This document shows positions 24,401 through 36,745 of a stretch of DNA of 64,000 nucleotides, one piece after another. Within the stretch, counting starts at the first letter, position 1. Every line of letters starts with the position of its first letter. Source of the DNA: Colius striatus (taxonomy: Eukaryota; Chordata; Aves; Coliiformes; Coliidae); assembly GCF_028858725.1 (NCBI RefSeq), contig NC_084760.1, forward strand, positions 8,692,867 through 8,756,866. The letters run 5' to 3'. The translations under genes were made by a program, and so were the position numbers. The notes beneath the pieces are model-generated. The model did not search any database. It had not been told where the DNA came from and worked only from the letters and a program-made list of their open reading frames with translations.

Positions 24401-27400
24401 GCTGTCTTGAAATAAGTTGGACAGTAACAGCAGCCAGTAGAGCTCCAGCCAGTAGAGTGTACATGCCACCTACATCACTGTTGCCTTTGAAAACTCTCTG
24501 CTTCACAGTCCCATCCCAGTCACTAGTCCTCACTGCTGCAGCCTGCTTTGAGCCGCTTGGGAAGACAGGTTCTGTATCTTTCCTTTATGTCTGCTGATAG
24601 TAGACTTTTGCAGACTGGGAACTAGAGAACTTGGTGTCATGTCTTTCTTAGCACTTGAAGCTGAGTACAAATGTATTAAAAAGAGAGACTGGCTCCATGA
24701 ATATGCCAGTTCTTTTGAGCTTTTAACAGCATGACTGCATCATTACAATGATAATTGGGTCCACAGCTTTCAAAAAGTAGGTCACAAGTGACATATTTGC
24801 TCATACTCCTGTCCTGCAATTTGAAAAATATTTTCATAAAGATGCCAAGGTGGGAGTTGCATCATGAAGTTTTGCATTGAGGTCTAGTTTTCAGGGTCTA
24901 GGTTCTTTTCTGTATAGAGGTGAAGTGCTATGCTTCAGTCACAGCATGTGACTTTTTGATTGCAAGGGGTAATTGCATAAGTGTAGGCACTTGCTGTTTG
25001 ACAATATTTCATTTCACTCATATTATGAAAGGTACATCATGTTCACAGTGTGTGGCTAAAAGAAAAATGTGGTGACATTTTTTTCCAGCTTTTATCTGAC
25101 AAGCATATATGATCATTCTATATTTGAAGCATTTAGCAAAGTGGTACAGAAACTGATTCCACAGCTCCCAACACTGGAAAACCTGCTTAACATCTTTATT
25201 TCAGTAAGTACTTGTTATATACTTTGTCTCTAGATCCGGCTATGTCCAACGTGCATGTTCAGATATTCTCTTTGCTGCCTTCTGAGAGATGATGAACAAT
25301 GTGAACTCTCAGAGAAATTAGCAAAACTTAGCTGAAATGCACCCACATGTGTTGCTTGGCCTCACCTCCCTGTCTGTTAAACAGCGTTGCTGAGCTACTG
25401 GGATACTCAAGTATTCCTGAATCACATGAAGTGGTTTAGCAGCCATCACTTTTAAGCTCATAAATTAATCTGTTGCAAAGATCTGTGCTGCATGCATTTG
25501 TTTAAGCAATAATTAAAACTTGTGTAAATAAATTCCTGAAGGACAGTCATCTACTTTGATCTCTTACATAGAGCTGTCTGTAGTGCTTCCTAGAATTAAT
25601 TCTACTTTGCATTGAGGTTTAATCCACTTAATATCTTCTCGTCTTGGAATTTTTAGAGGCAGACTCACAACTTTCACAGCTTCTGTAGTTATTCCCAAAG
25701 CTAGATAGAGAGGTTTATATGTCTAGTGGCTTGTTAGTACTGTGGAGGCAATTGCTGTGTGCGTGGTCCTTTCCTCACCTTCTCTTGGTTCTGACACACA
25801 CTTATTCCCTCATGGAGTCACTGTAACACACACTAATGCCCTGTTTTAATTTAATTAAAAGCAGGTCATTGAGGAGCCCAACATGCTTTTGATTTGGCAC
25901 AGGATAAAAGATGGGAACACGTGGCCATGAGGAAAGGAGAGCACAGGGAGTAGGTTATCCAAAGGGGAACTTGATTTTGGTGATTGTTAAGTCAGGTCAT
26001 AACTGCTCTTGAAAATTCACCCTTTCTCATAGTATTCTAATTTTGCATCTAGCATTAAGTGGTCAAGCTTCAGTTTCTAAGCAGGGTATTTTGGTGTGCC
26101 TTTTTGTGATTTTGAAGTAGTGAAATTATTGAATATCTTTGAACAGCCTGGAAGATAAAACTAAGCCTTCATGATTTCTCAGTGTAGGGTGTAAAAATGG
26201 AGAGAGATCCAAGTTGGATGTGTTACTGAAGAGAGAGCTTGTATTAGAAGAAGGTCTTTCCAAAACTTATTCTCTTACTGCTAGACAACAAATGAAACTA
26301 TTTCATAATGAGTGGTTTGTTATAAAGATCTGTTTAAGCCAAAATAGCTGGACCATATACTAGTTATCATCGTGTCTTGAACTTAGTACAGAAAGGTAAT
26401 GAAGGAGTGACGACAACTGTTCTGTAGCAGTTGGATATCGAAAATGCTTCACGATCATAAAAAGGAAGTCGAGTGATAGTTCTCCTTGTGCCAGAGTCAG
26501 CCAGACACTGATACTGTGAGTCAAATCTACATGGGGATGCCTCACTGTGTGGAGTTGGTAAAGAATTTCTGCCAAACCACCAGACAAATTGAGCACGAGC
26601 TGCTTCCTGAATGACTGATGACAGTTGCTTATGTGTCTGGAACACCCAGAAGGCAGCTCTAATAATATCTAGAATATCAGATGTAATTTGTAAGAAAGAG
26701 CAAGTCTTTCAAATGAATGGGAAGTCCAAGAAAGTGAGAGGGACACTATTTCCCCTATTCAGGAGGGAAAACAGTCTCAGACTGTTTCTTAGCTCCAAAC
26801 AGAGCAAAATGCAGTTTGTTAATGACAAGGTATAGCTGTGTCACTGTGTCCTCAGCATGCATGAGTCTGTATGAGTATCCTCTGTCTGTAGACAGCAGAC
26901 TGGGAATGACTCTATTTGCAACCACAGGAAAGCTAAACATCGTTCTCCTGTATAGAATTAGTTAACAAGTGTCTCTTCAGCAACTTAGTGCCAACAAATC
27001 TTGACATGGATTTTAGGTACGTCTTACTTCAGGAAGCCAGTGTGATGGATATCAAAGTGTGGGTGTATTGGTGTTCTAGTTTGGGTTTTGCAGCAATATT
27101 CATGAGGATTTGCTTTCATTTATGCTCTGAAGACTTCCAACATGAAAAGCTGATGATTACAAAAATAGACTTGTGATCACTCTGAAGTTCACAGCATGTT
27201 TTTGCCTAACTTTATAGTGTCACAGTGTGTTAGCTGTATGCTTGAGGAACCGTAAGTATGGAAATAGCGCTTCTACTTTCTTTAATGTATCTGCTTTTAA
27301 AGCTTAAAATAACAGGTTTGATATTCAAAACCCATGTAAATCTTACCTGACTAACACTCAAGTTGTGTGACACGGAAATGTGGGTTTTCATTCTAGTGTT

Positions 27401-30400
27401 GCTGAGAGTTTTTTGTGGGATGTTAAAAAGTATGTGGTAAAACCGAAGAGTTGTCATGGTAAATACAAAATACTGTTTTGTTTGTTTAATGATTTACATT
27501 TCATAATGTGTAGGTTCAAATGTAGTTATTTCAAATCAATTTACTAAATCTGCTGTTTGCCACATGACCTGTTTAAATAACTGTGCAAAATTAGTTCCTA
27601 ACTTGAAGTGACTGGTGATATCCTGTAAGTTCTTCTAAAACTTACTTTTCTAGGGCCAAATTCTGGCTTTTCTTACTTTCAAGAAGGAAAACTCCCTTTT
27701 ACCTAACCTAGGAATTGGAGTAATACTGTGAGTTTTACTGAACTTATTCCATTTAAAGCATAGAAACTGCCTTCTGCTTTAGCAAACCCAGAATAGTCAA
27801 GAAACACAGTTTGAGTTTCAACTACCTCATGGTTTTTACCTATTCAAAATAAAGCTTCGTATTTTCATCGCAGGTGATTTTTTTTGCAACGACTTTCTTG
27901 GTTCAGATTAGTGATGAAAGACTCTTACATCAGTTCAGAGTGCTTGGTAGAGCATCTAGCACATGTTGAGTTTTCTTTCCAGGCTTGTGTTGGAGATGAT
28001 TATTGCTTATTCTGGCCTTGCTCTGATTGAGATCAGTTCACTGAGTTAGCTAAGGCAGCTGTTGGCCTTTGTTCTACGATAAAGAACCCTCCTGCTCTAG
28101 TAACAAAACCAGTTGCTTTCTTATTGTGCTTTGACTGAGCATTACTTATGTAATGTCTCTTTGAATAGGGATTTTTATTCATTGTTTCCTGACTTTTTTA
28201 TGACTCCTGATTATTGATTGCACTGTCTTGTTTTGTTTTTTTCCCTTGAGCAATTTCCTCACAAACATTCTGGCAAATCCTTTGCTTTTTCAGTTGTAGT
28301 TGTAGTAAAAATCCTGGCAAATGAACTCTTTGAAGTCTGTGGATACAACTTAGTGGTTGCTATTCCTGGCAGTCCATCCTACCCTTTTGTAGAGGTTTCT
28401 CTTACCATACAAAGTTCAATTGAAGCAAATTCGTGCCAGTTTCTCAGCACGTCCTTCTATGATTTATTAGATTCAACTGAAAATTAGCATGGTTTAAGTT
28501 AAGACATCAAGCTCTGCCCTTATTGTGAGGCATAACTGCTGGCATGGCAAACATCTCGAGCTGAAAACCTTTTAAACTGTCACTGCGAATACAGGCCGGC
28601 TGCAGCACCTGGAGTTCTGAGATGGAAAAATCACTTCACATTGTTAAATATTATTATATTTTCACTGGCATCTTAACAATTTAAAGTACATCTTACCTGT
28701 AAAGCTGAAAATGTCGCTATATCTCTCTAGAATAGAAAATGTTATAATTGACTCCTTGTGAATGATGCTACGTGACTCAAGTTCCAACTTCTTTGTCTGA
28801 AATGACTTGTATTTCCAAATATGTATTTTGGCAATTAATTAAGACTGTACACTTATATGATGTTTGCATGTGAGTCTTGTGATTAATCTTATTTGGCAGC
28901 ATCTGTTGAAGTATGGGAGGTAGTGTCAGAATTATTATTGTAAAAATTTACATTATGCAACTATCACATGTGGCCAGAATAACCAAAATCAAGATGCATA
29001 CATGTTTGTTTTTGGTGCTCAAAGAACATAGACTCATAGAGCTATGTAAGCTGAAAGGGACCTTTAGAGGTCAGCTCCTTCCCAGAGTAAAGCCAGTTAG
29101 AGCAGGTTGCTCATGGCAGGGTCCGGTCCAGCCTTGTGAGTCTCCAAGGATGGAAACTCTACAAACTGAGGACAGGATGCTCCCAGTGCTTCACTGCTGT
29201 CATGCTGAAGGGTTTTTTTTTCTTGTATCAAGTCAGAATTCAGCTTGTGCCTTTTGCCTCTTGTCCTTCAACACTGTTGCTCTGGGAAGAGTTTGGCTCT
29301 GTCTTCTGTGTATGCTTACATTAGGTAGTTGTAGATGGTAAGTATCACAGAATCTCAAGGGCTGGAAGGGACCTCAAAAGATCATCCAGTCCAACCCCCC
29401 TGCCAGAGCAGGATCACCTGGAGTAGGTCACACTGGAATTTGTCCAGGTGGGTTTGAATGTCTCCAGAGAAAGAGACTCCACAACCCATCTGGGCAGCCC
29501 CTTCCAGTGCTCCCTCACCTCAACAGGGAAGAAGTTTTTCCTTGTATTCCTTACGAACCTCTTCTGTTCCAGCTTGTACCCATTGTCCCTTGACCTATCA
29601 TTGGCCATCACTGAGAACAGCCTGGCTCCATCCTCCTCACACCCACCCTTCACATATTTGTAAACATGAATGAGGTCACCCCTCAGTCTCCTCTTTTCCA
29701 AGCTAAAGAGCCCCAGCTCCCTCAGCCTTTCATCAGAAGGGAGATGCTCAACTACATCATCTTTGTGGCCCCGTACTGAACTTTCTCCAGCAGCTCCCTG
29801 TCCTTCTTGAACTGAGGGGCCCAGAACTGGACACAATATTCCAGATGCAGTCAAGTAGCCTTCTCCAGACTGAACAGACTGTTCTCTGAGACTCTCCTGG
29901 TACATCATGTACTCAGCCCATGTACCAAAGATATTCACAGTGTATACTTTGTTTTTATTATTTCTTTTATTAATGAATTACTGCATTGTGCCACTCAAAG
30001 TCTTTTGTCTAATGAAATGCAAGAAATTCACCTCTATATCTTGTTGTCATTGCTGAAGTTTCCAGCCTTAGTTGTGTGTGTGATGGTGGCAGAATTAAGC
30101 CTCTTTAAAAAGGAAATGCCAAGGAAATGCCATTATTCAATAGCATATCTAGAGTTAAATTTCTTTCCGTCTATTTTGGGAAATTTGGGAAGTGAGAGGG
30201 TCACTTCAATCTCTTAACTATTTACTATGGTAAATAGTTGTCTTGGGGAAAAAAAAGGAGGAAAAAAATTGTCTACCAAGGAAGCCAGAGCTATGAAAAC
30301 TTGTTAGGGCTTTTCAGTGGGTTTGTTGGTAGTTAGAAAACTGCTGAGGCAACAGTCTCAAACCATACAAAAAAGGGAAGCCCATATATGGAGAAAACTC

Positions 30401-33400
30401 AGTTTGATGGGAAAAAGTTGCTTCTCTCTCTTGTATAGATGGAAGCACATTTTGTAACTTGGGATGTGGCAATACTGGGTAATTGCCCTTTGTGTTCATG
30501 CTGGGGCAGCTGCCCAGGTGCAATCTCTTGATATCACCAAGAAAAGCTACTGTTTTCATTTACACAGTACACTTTTTTTTTTCCCCCTGTATTTTTTTCC
30601 AGGAAGCAGAGGCTTTGGCAGTTTACTTATCTACACAAAGAGTATGAGCTAGTGTTCCTGGCTAGCCCCTGGGAACTGCGAATACGATACATCTCCAGTA
30701 TGGAGAGAGTCTTAATCAGCTTGGCAGGATGACAGGAACTTAGCTGTCATCACATTAGCAAGCCTTAGCATTATAAACATGGCTTTAACCACCAATGCTA
30801 CATGAAAACTGAAAAAGCACTATGAAAATACTGGTCTTTCTCCTGTGATCCCAAAAGATGTTCTAAGGAACCAGACAGTAAAACAGTGATTATAAGACAA
30901 TTTCTCAATTTCCATCATAAATTAGTTCTGGACACCCCTGCCTTCTTTGTCCATCAGCTTTTCCTTATTTCTGCCTTCCTACATGTTCAGCTAGAAGAAC
31001 TTCATGTCACAGCTCTTTTTTCATGTCCGTTGTTACAATCAAAAAGACAAAATCTTGATCTTGAAGGTTTTGAACCATTACATTTTCCACTGAAAAGAAA
31101 CATATCTCCATATGATTTCCAGAGAGGAGAAGTTTGGGCATGGTGATATCAGAGGCAGAAACTATTGGAAGGTCTGTGAGCATCACTGTTTGCTACAAAT
31201 GTGGCAGTGCTGTATGTACAGTCCTTTCAAAATAAGCTTGATTGCAGTTTAGCTTCCACTTCTTCAGCCTAGCTTTTTGTGTAAGAGGCAGATAGGGGAA
31301 CAAACAGGCTTGGTATTAATTTGAAGACATGGCTTCCATTTTATTTTTTCTTTCTTTTTTTCTTGCCTAGAATTCTGGGATTGAAAAAGCATTTTTATTT
31401 GATGTAGTCAGTAAGATCTATATTGCAACAGACAGTACTCCAGTGGACATGCAAACTTACGAGCTCTGCTGTGATATGATAGACGTTGTGATTGACATTT
31501 CTTGTATATATGGGTAAGTAAATTATGAGTGTTTTTCATAAAACTGTGTGCCTAGAATCTGAAACAGCCTCAAAATCGGAATGATGTGAGTTTCAAAAAC
31601 TATAAGAATGTGTAATTTGTCAAGGCAGGGGAGAAGGAGGAGATGCCAGGACTGAGGTACAATTTCAATGCTAGCAACAAGCACTGTTCCCTGCCCAGCC
31701 TTTTCTGTGAACACCTTCCACTTTCTATGCTAATAATTTTATGTGGAGAAAGGACTGGGAAGTAACCAACCTGAAATAAAAGGAAACAACAACTTTCTGT
31801 TCCCCAGCAGCAAATTCAACTGAAGGATGCCTCCCATTTCAAAAACAACAAAAAAGTGCAGCCACATTTAGTTTTGTTTACTTTAATAGCTAGTGGCCTC
31901 TGCTGGCTTTAGAGAACTGCTTCATTCTTGCTTCAGTTCTCTGTCCTCTTTTCTCTGCATGACTTTTGGGAGGGGTTTTTTCAGTTCCTCCCCCAATCCC
32001 CCTATACGTTATCAACTAGAAATCTTCTGAGGCGTGTACATCTCCTTGTGAGTTACGTTTTAAATGGAATAGCCCTTGGGCAAATGCAATGCCAAGCTGT
32101 TCCTGGGAAAGGCAAGGACACATTAGGAATTAGTGCATTAAGATGCATAGACTTGGAGGCTAAACCACAGCATGCTTAGAGCGTGGTAGTCTATGGTAAC
32201 CTTGCATTCTTACTCACTGATAAACTTATTGCAGTCTTGGAGAAGGTACAAGGGAGAATCCTAGTGCAGATGTACTCTGTTAACTGATGTTACTAATGTA
32301 AGCATTAGAACTTGAACAACAGTGTTGAATACCTTTCTCAAATTTCTTAAATTGCTATGTTCCTGTATGTTTCAGATTTTGGAGTTGCTCACTTCAGTAA
32401 CTGTTACAAGATCTTGTGTTTTACAGAGGTATAACACAAAGGATGCTGATTCTGTGGCTTTTTTTTAATACAGAGAAAGATACTGCTGTGTAGTTTAAAA
32501 GACTGTGTGTTTCGTTATTATCTGTTCACCACCACTTATGGGACACTGTGTTCACAAAATGTCACTTTGCCACTGTCTTTGTGTAATCATTTAGCAGAAG
32601 TCTCCTTGCTATGATTTTAGCTATAGACTAAAGACATGATATTACAATCCATTTATTGTTCTCTGTTCCTGGAGCATCTGTGGAACTTAATATGTCAATA
32701 TATTATTGATATTAATTGTCTGGCACCTCCTGTTTAACAAGATCTATGTGTACATTCAGGAATGAGCATAAAATCACAGGATATAAAACAAATACACTGA
32801 TTATCGTGACCTACCACGTGTGAAGAAGAAACCTCTTTCCACGATGAGATGTTGCAAAGGCCAACACCTCATGAGGAAAGTCTCATGATGGCTTAAACTA
32901 TCAGTCAGCTGCCACTGCTCAAGCAAGGCTTCTAGATTTGGAATTATCAGTAAAGACTTCCTGGTTCACATGTTTTAAATGAAGCCAGAAAAGAAAACAG
33001 ACAACATTGTGGTAAATGGTTTTTTCCTAATAGAGGAAAAAAATGAGTCCACAGTTCAAGTATTTGGCAATCAAACAATTTGATTTCTAGCCACAGATCT
33101 AAGGTTTGGTACATTATTGGAGAAATGATTTAAACTTTGTGTCTTCTTAGTTTACGTAGTGTGTAGTTTAAACAGGAGTCTCTCTGAAAGGTTAAAATCA
33201 ACATTTCCTTAACTTTGAGATTACCTGGTTAAAGAACTAATGTAGGAGTACTTCTGTTAGTGCACCTGGTGCCTTATCTTTTCTTTTCTTTTCTGTTTGT
33301 TTGTTTGAATATTGTCTCATAGGCTTAAAGATGATGGCACTGGAACTCCTTATGACAAAGAATCAATGGCAATCATAAAACTGAACAATACAACAGTCCT

Positions 33401-35742
33401 TTATTTAAAAGAAGTGACAAAATTCCTTGCTCTTGTTTGTTTTGTGAGAGAAGAAAGCTTTGAGAGAAAAGGTATTTTTCCCTTTTCTAGTATTGCATTA
33501 CTTTTCCTTATGTTAGTGAGTTAATGAGTAACTGTCATTAGCTGATAACAGTCTCTAGCTGTATCACAAGTGTTAAAGGTAAGTACAACTTGATAGAGCT
33601 TACATAACGTGTATGAAAGCATTAAGTATTTTTGCTGGCATTAAGATAAGATGAAATCATAGATATATTTGACAATTTTCTTGTAAGAAAGCATATGAAA
33701 GTTTACATCCAGTACAGTAAAGCTTCCATCTGCAACAGTAGAACGTGTCAGTTTATCTTGGCTAACGTTGATTTGTACCTGTTGGCACCAGCATACGCAT
33801 TTAGAACAGCTTGCGTGCCACAACCAAGTGAAACTGGCTGATAGAAAGAAACATGTTCTTGCTTTTCTCATCTCTGAAAGGAGCCTTTTGAAAAGCTGCA
33901 TATTTGGGAACCAGATGGCTTTAATATTTTGCAGTTAAAGTGCATAAAATTTCTTGGGTTATCTTTCTGACCCTGGTCAAAGTCAATACTGAAAACTTGG
34001 CTCCCAACTGCTCTGCTCACTGGCACAATACTCACTGAGTTACTGGTCTTGGTGAAATGCCCTGAGACCAGAACTGAGCAGCAGAAGAATGAGCCATCAC
34101 CTGGGTTTATGTCCCCATCTTGTGATATCAGTTCACCAGTCAGTGTTGGTATGATTGTGACTACAATAATCAGAGCGTGTCTGAGGGGTTGTTTAACAGG
34201 CTGTTTAGCTTTTATTTTATACAACTTCAACTGATTTGAATTTCTATTTGGTAGCCATACTGCCTTTAGTATCTATGAATGTTAAATGTAGTCACTTTGT
34301 TTTTTCTGCTATAAGTGTTACTTTGACATACCTACTAAGAACACACTGTTTCAGAAAACCCGTTAGGGTTTGTCCACAACTGTGTCAGGTTGTTGAGTCT
34401 ACATAGTTTGGGCCACTTACTGCTGTAGCCTGTAGTCCTTAACAGTACAGTTCTAGTTTTATAATGCAGATTAGCTTTTGGGGCCTGGTGACTTCCACAT
34501 AATATTTTGTCTGAACTCTAGGGAGAGTGAAAATAAATCCAGGAAAGAAAGCGTAGCATGGTGGATTTGAAGTGGAAAACACAGCAGTATTTGAATTAAG
34601 CAAGCTTATGGCATTAACCTTGAATGAGATCATAAACTAAATTCTAAAATTCTAAAACTATATTGTAGTATTACACAATTGTAACACCTAGTAAGTCTTC
34701 TGATTGACTACCAATATGGCTTTACAGCTTTTCTGTGGGATCACATTCAGCCCACTCACATGGTAATATTATCTGCCTATTATGTATGTATGTATTCTAA
34801 CAGCATGTCTGTTGAGTTATTTTTCAGTTGCAATATGAGGAGAAATATAGCTGGCTTTTATTTGGCAATATTTCTATCAAGTATCCATTACAAAGCTTAT
34901 GCATTGTCAAAAAAAGGAGAAAATTACTACTTATTTTTATCAGTTACTCTGTAAAGGAAATTTACAAAAGGGCACCATTTTTATAACTGATTTTATGTTT
35001 TGTTATAGAATACTGAGCACTTCTCTAAAGCTCTTTATTAGGTTGAGGCTTTATTACCTGCCAATGAACTATTTGTTTTTTCTTAAGACCAATAAGTATA
35101 TTTAATATTGAACAGAGAATCATAGAAAGGTAGGGGTTGGAGGGACCTTTAGAGATCATCCAGTCCAACCCCATGCAGAAGCAGGTTCACCTAGATCAGG
35201 TCACATAGGAACATGTCCAGGCGGGTCTTGAAGACCTCCAGGGAAGGAGCCTCCACAACCCCTCTGGGCAGCCTGTGCCAGGGCTTCCTCACCCTTACAG
35301 TGAAATAGTTTTTTCTTATGTTAAAGTGGAACTTTTTGTGTTCCAGCTTCATCCCATCACCCCCTGTCACGGTATGAAACATGGTATGAAACTATAATGC
35401 TCACTGAATTCCTTATGTTTATCAAACATGCATTTGCTTAACACGGAAAAAAATGCCTGGAAAATTCACTCTTTGTGGTCTCCAGAGAGAGAGTGTGGTA
35501 TTTTACCAGTAGTAGAATATAAACAAGTTTTTCATTACCTAATTTGTATAAATGCCTTTATTAATCCTGAAAACATTTCTGTCTCTGTAGGATTAATAGA
35601 CTACAATTTCCATTGTTTTCGAAAAGCCATACAAGAAGTATTTGAAGTAAGAATGAAAGTAGTAAGATCTCGAAAACATCAAAGCCACATGCAGAAAAAC
35701 AAAAGACCCACTCCCAATGGGACACCAAGAATGCCACTGTAA
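15336..35742 (+). CDS. RRAGD: Ras-related GTP-binding protein D (RagD), complete, 7 coding exons
   Basis: RagD is a Rag-family small GTPase. It forms a heterodimer with RagA or RagB on the lysosomal surface, held by Ragulator, and recruits mTORC1 and TFEB/TFE3 according to amino-acid supply. Joined exons are 15336-15483, 23255-23550, 23954-24153, 25089-25203, 31371-31513, 33323-33471 and 35591-35742. All six introns are GT-AG, and the sum is 1203 nt, 400 residues plus stop, the same length as human RRAGD. Visible motifs are an acidic N-terminus (about residues 9-23), the P-loop GLRRSGKSS at 69-77, WDFPGQ (G3) at 116-121, HKVD (G4) at 179-182, and a C-terminal roadblock-type dimerisation region from about 238. 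The short basic tail ends PNGTPRMPL. The start ATG has G at -3 and lies in a CpG island. The C-terminal sequence and the N-terminal acidic stretch favour RRAGD over its paralogue RRAGC. Expression is probably MiT/TFE-responsive (family knowledge). Confidence 0.97.
15484..19247 (+). other. RRAGD intron 1, 5' part
   Basis: The first 600 bp are CpG-island sequence. The rest is AT-rich with no recognised repeats or exons. Confidence 0.7.
19248..20465 (-). mobile_element. CR1 LINE, long copy with part of reverse transcriptase
   Basis: Starts with the inverted terminus CACAGAATGGTAGGGCTTGG and extends about 1.2 kb. On the minus strand it encodes the RT palm region ([45 protein letters not shown]). 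The catalytic FADD box reads FPDS. The frame then jumps from the region just after it to [14 protein letters not shown], implying an internal deletion. A dead copy inside RRAGD intron 1. Confidence 0.93.
20466..23254 (+). other. RRAGD intron 1, 3' part
   Basis: AT-rich, no exon recognised. The stretch 20750-20990 might be a decayed LINE, but I cannot support it. The acceptor for exon 2 is TTTATTCAG. Confidence 0.55.
23255..23550 (+). CDS. RRAGD: RRAGD coding exon 2 (P-loop and switch regions)
   Basis: Encodes residues 50-148 after the acceptor TTCAG. It carries the P-loop (69-77, with Lys75 and Ser76) and the WDFPGQ motif (116-121). It ends IFVIDSQ just before a GTAAAA donor. The exon is phase 0 at its 3' end. 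Confidence 0.97.
23954..24153 (+). CDS. RRAGD: RRAGD coding exon 3 (G4 motif)
   Basis: Encodes residues 149-214 plus two bases of codon 215. It starts [10 protein letters not shown] after the acceptor TTAG and contains the HKVD nucleotide-specificity motif. The donor is GTGAGG. Only 403 bp of intron separate it from exon 2. Confidence 0.97.
24154..25088 (+). other. RRAGD intron 3
   Basis: 935 bp between GTGAGG and TTTTCCAG. No repeats or other features recognised. Confidence 0.8.
25089..25203 (+). CDS. RRAGD: RRAGD coding exon 4
   Basis: Encodes the end of the G domain, beginning [16 protein letters not shown] (codon 215 is split AG|C), and runs to NIFIS at residue 253. The acceptor is TTTTCCAG and the donor GTAAGT. 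Confidence 0.97.
25204..29027 (+). other. RRAGD intron 4, 5' part
   Basis: AT-rich, repeat-poor sequence. An E-box TCACATGTGG at about 28964 matches an MITF/TFE-type M-box, but such short matches occur by chance. No exon recognised. Confidence 0.6.
29028..29325 (-). mobile_element. CR1 LINE fragment, older subfamily
   Basis: AGACTCATAGAGCTATGTAA, then AGCAGGTTGCTCATGGCAGG and AAGGATGGAAACTCTACAA. These resemble an older CR1 subfamily in inverted orientation. It is immediately followed by a younger CR1 on the same strand. Confidence 0.7.
29345..29855 (-). mobile_element. CR1 LINE 3' copy
   Basis: Inverted terminus CACAGAATCTCAAGGGCTGG through to AACTGGACACAATATTCCAG. Minus-strand ORF2 remnant includes [20 protein letters not shown] and [19 protein letters not shown]. 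It lies in RRAGD intron 4. Confidence 0.92.
29856..31370 (+). other. RRAGD intron 4, 3' part
   Basis: No exon recognised. A short CCTTCTCCAGACTGAACAGA at about 29869 may be a further CR1 scrap. The exon 5 acceptor has a T/C-rich tract. Confidence 0.6.
31371..31513 (+). CDS. RRAGD: RRAGD coding exon 5 (roadblock region)
   Basis: Encodes residues 254-300 plus two bases of codon 301, starting [15 protein letters not shown]. This is the start of the C-terminal roadblock-like domain that pairs with the partner Rag. A pyrimidine-rich tract ending TTGCCTAG forms the acceptor, and the donor is GTAAGT. Confidence 0.97.
31514..33322 (+). other. RRAGD intron 5
   Basis: 1.8 kb without recognised repeats. 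It ends in a TTTTC/GTTT low-complexity tract (33276-33308) that serves as the polypyrimidine region of the exon 6 acceptor. Confidence 0.75.
33323..33471 (+). CDS. RRAGD: RRAGD coding exon 6
   Basis: Completes Gly301 and encodes [14 protein letters not shown] through EESFERK, with one base of codon 351. The acceptor follows a long TTTTC/TTTG-rich tract at 33276-33308. The donor is GTATTT, weaker than the other RRAGD donors. Confidence 0.96.
33472..35116 (+). other. RRAGD intron 6, 5' part
   Basis: AT-rich, no recognised repeat or exon. The 120-codon minus-strand frame at 33868-34230 matches no family. Confidence 0.65.
35117..35370 (-). mobile_element. CR1 LINE 3' fragment in RRAGD intron 6
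   Basis: AATCATAGAAAGGTAGGGGT through TTCCAGCTTCATCCCATCAC. Truncated after 254 bp. It is followed by a short tandem repeat GGTATGAAACAT/GGTATGAAACTA at 35371-35394. Confidence 0.92.
35591..35742 (+). CDS. RRAGD: RRAGD coding exon 7 and stop
   Basis: Completes Gly351 and encodes [17 protein letters not shown] followed by a Lys/Arg-rich tail, ending in TAA at 35740-35742. A truncated CR1 element ends about 220 bp upstream in intron 6 but does not touch the acceptor TCTCTGTAG. Confidence 0.97.
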
Positions 35743-36739
35743 CTGAAGTGTTCTGGCACCGTGGCAAACAAAGTTTTCATGAAGTTGATGTGATTTCTGC
35801 ATCTCATTGCACTGAGTGAAGAGGAAAACAAATGGGACTGATGTATTATATGATTTTTTTTCCCTGAACGTTCAGAAAGCACTGTTTAAATATTTTTATC
35901 CAATCAGTTTTTTTTCATATAGTGAGCACTTTGAGCAAAATGTTGTATATATAAGCATTGAGGTGAACACTTGTCAGAATTTTCTTAATATATGCTGTAA
36001 ACCTTTTTCATGCCATATTAAGGAAAAAAACAGCTGTGACAGAAAAACTGGGTACATAATTTGCACTTTTTCATGTTTTCTTTGTGGAGTTGGACTTTGA
36101 TAAACTTAGTTTTTATGGTGGTTTTGATGCATGGTGTCAGGTAAAATGTATGCTGTAGTTGATTTACCTGCTACAATCCAATTGGTTAGTAAACAATTCA
36201 GAAAACTTGGTACAATGCCTTTTAAAATTTGTGACAGATAATACCTAACATTCATAATGATCTAATTTCGTATATTTTTCAATTTGTAAACTGAAGAATA
36301 ATTTTGAAGTATTACAGCAATAAGCACCTTATCAGGGATCATAACTGGTAGGTAAATATTAGCTTTTATAAAACAGCCTGTTGGCCAAATTTCATTCGGA
36401 GTTCTCCATAACACTGGTCACACCCTCTGTTGGGTCTGGGTTTATTATTTACCTCAACATATACCACTTAAATACCTTTCTATAAAGAGAAATGTTTTGT
36501 AAAAATGGCTGTATGTTGCACTGGTATTTTTATAAGGCTTCAGAGGAGGGTGTTGCATCTGAAAGGCTGGATTTACATTGCTAAGCATGCTTTGAGAGTC
36601 TGCACATTACAGTTGGTGCAGTGAAGAACCTGTATGTACTTCCACCCTGATGTAATGATAGGAAGTCCTAAAGATGTGAGCACTGGGTTCTGATTTTCTC
36701 TAACAGGAGTACATCTGTGAGTGAAATCAAGAAGAGACC

Positions 36740-36745
36740 ATTAAA
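36740..36745 (+). terminator. Candidate proximal poly(A) signal ATTAAA of RRAGD
   Basis: The second most common vertebrate poly(A) hexamer. It is followed within 35 bases by a T/G-rich stretch (CTGCTGTTGTAATCAGTGT). Confidence 0.35.

Noticed and set aside
28913-29341. 142-codon + strand frame
   Set aside because: Overlaps an inverted CR1 fragment inside RRAGD intron 4; chance frame.
15336-35742. Assigning the gene as RRAGC
   Set aside because: The acidic N-terminus, 400-residue length and C-terminal tail fit RRAGD, as does the neighbouring UBE2J1.
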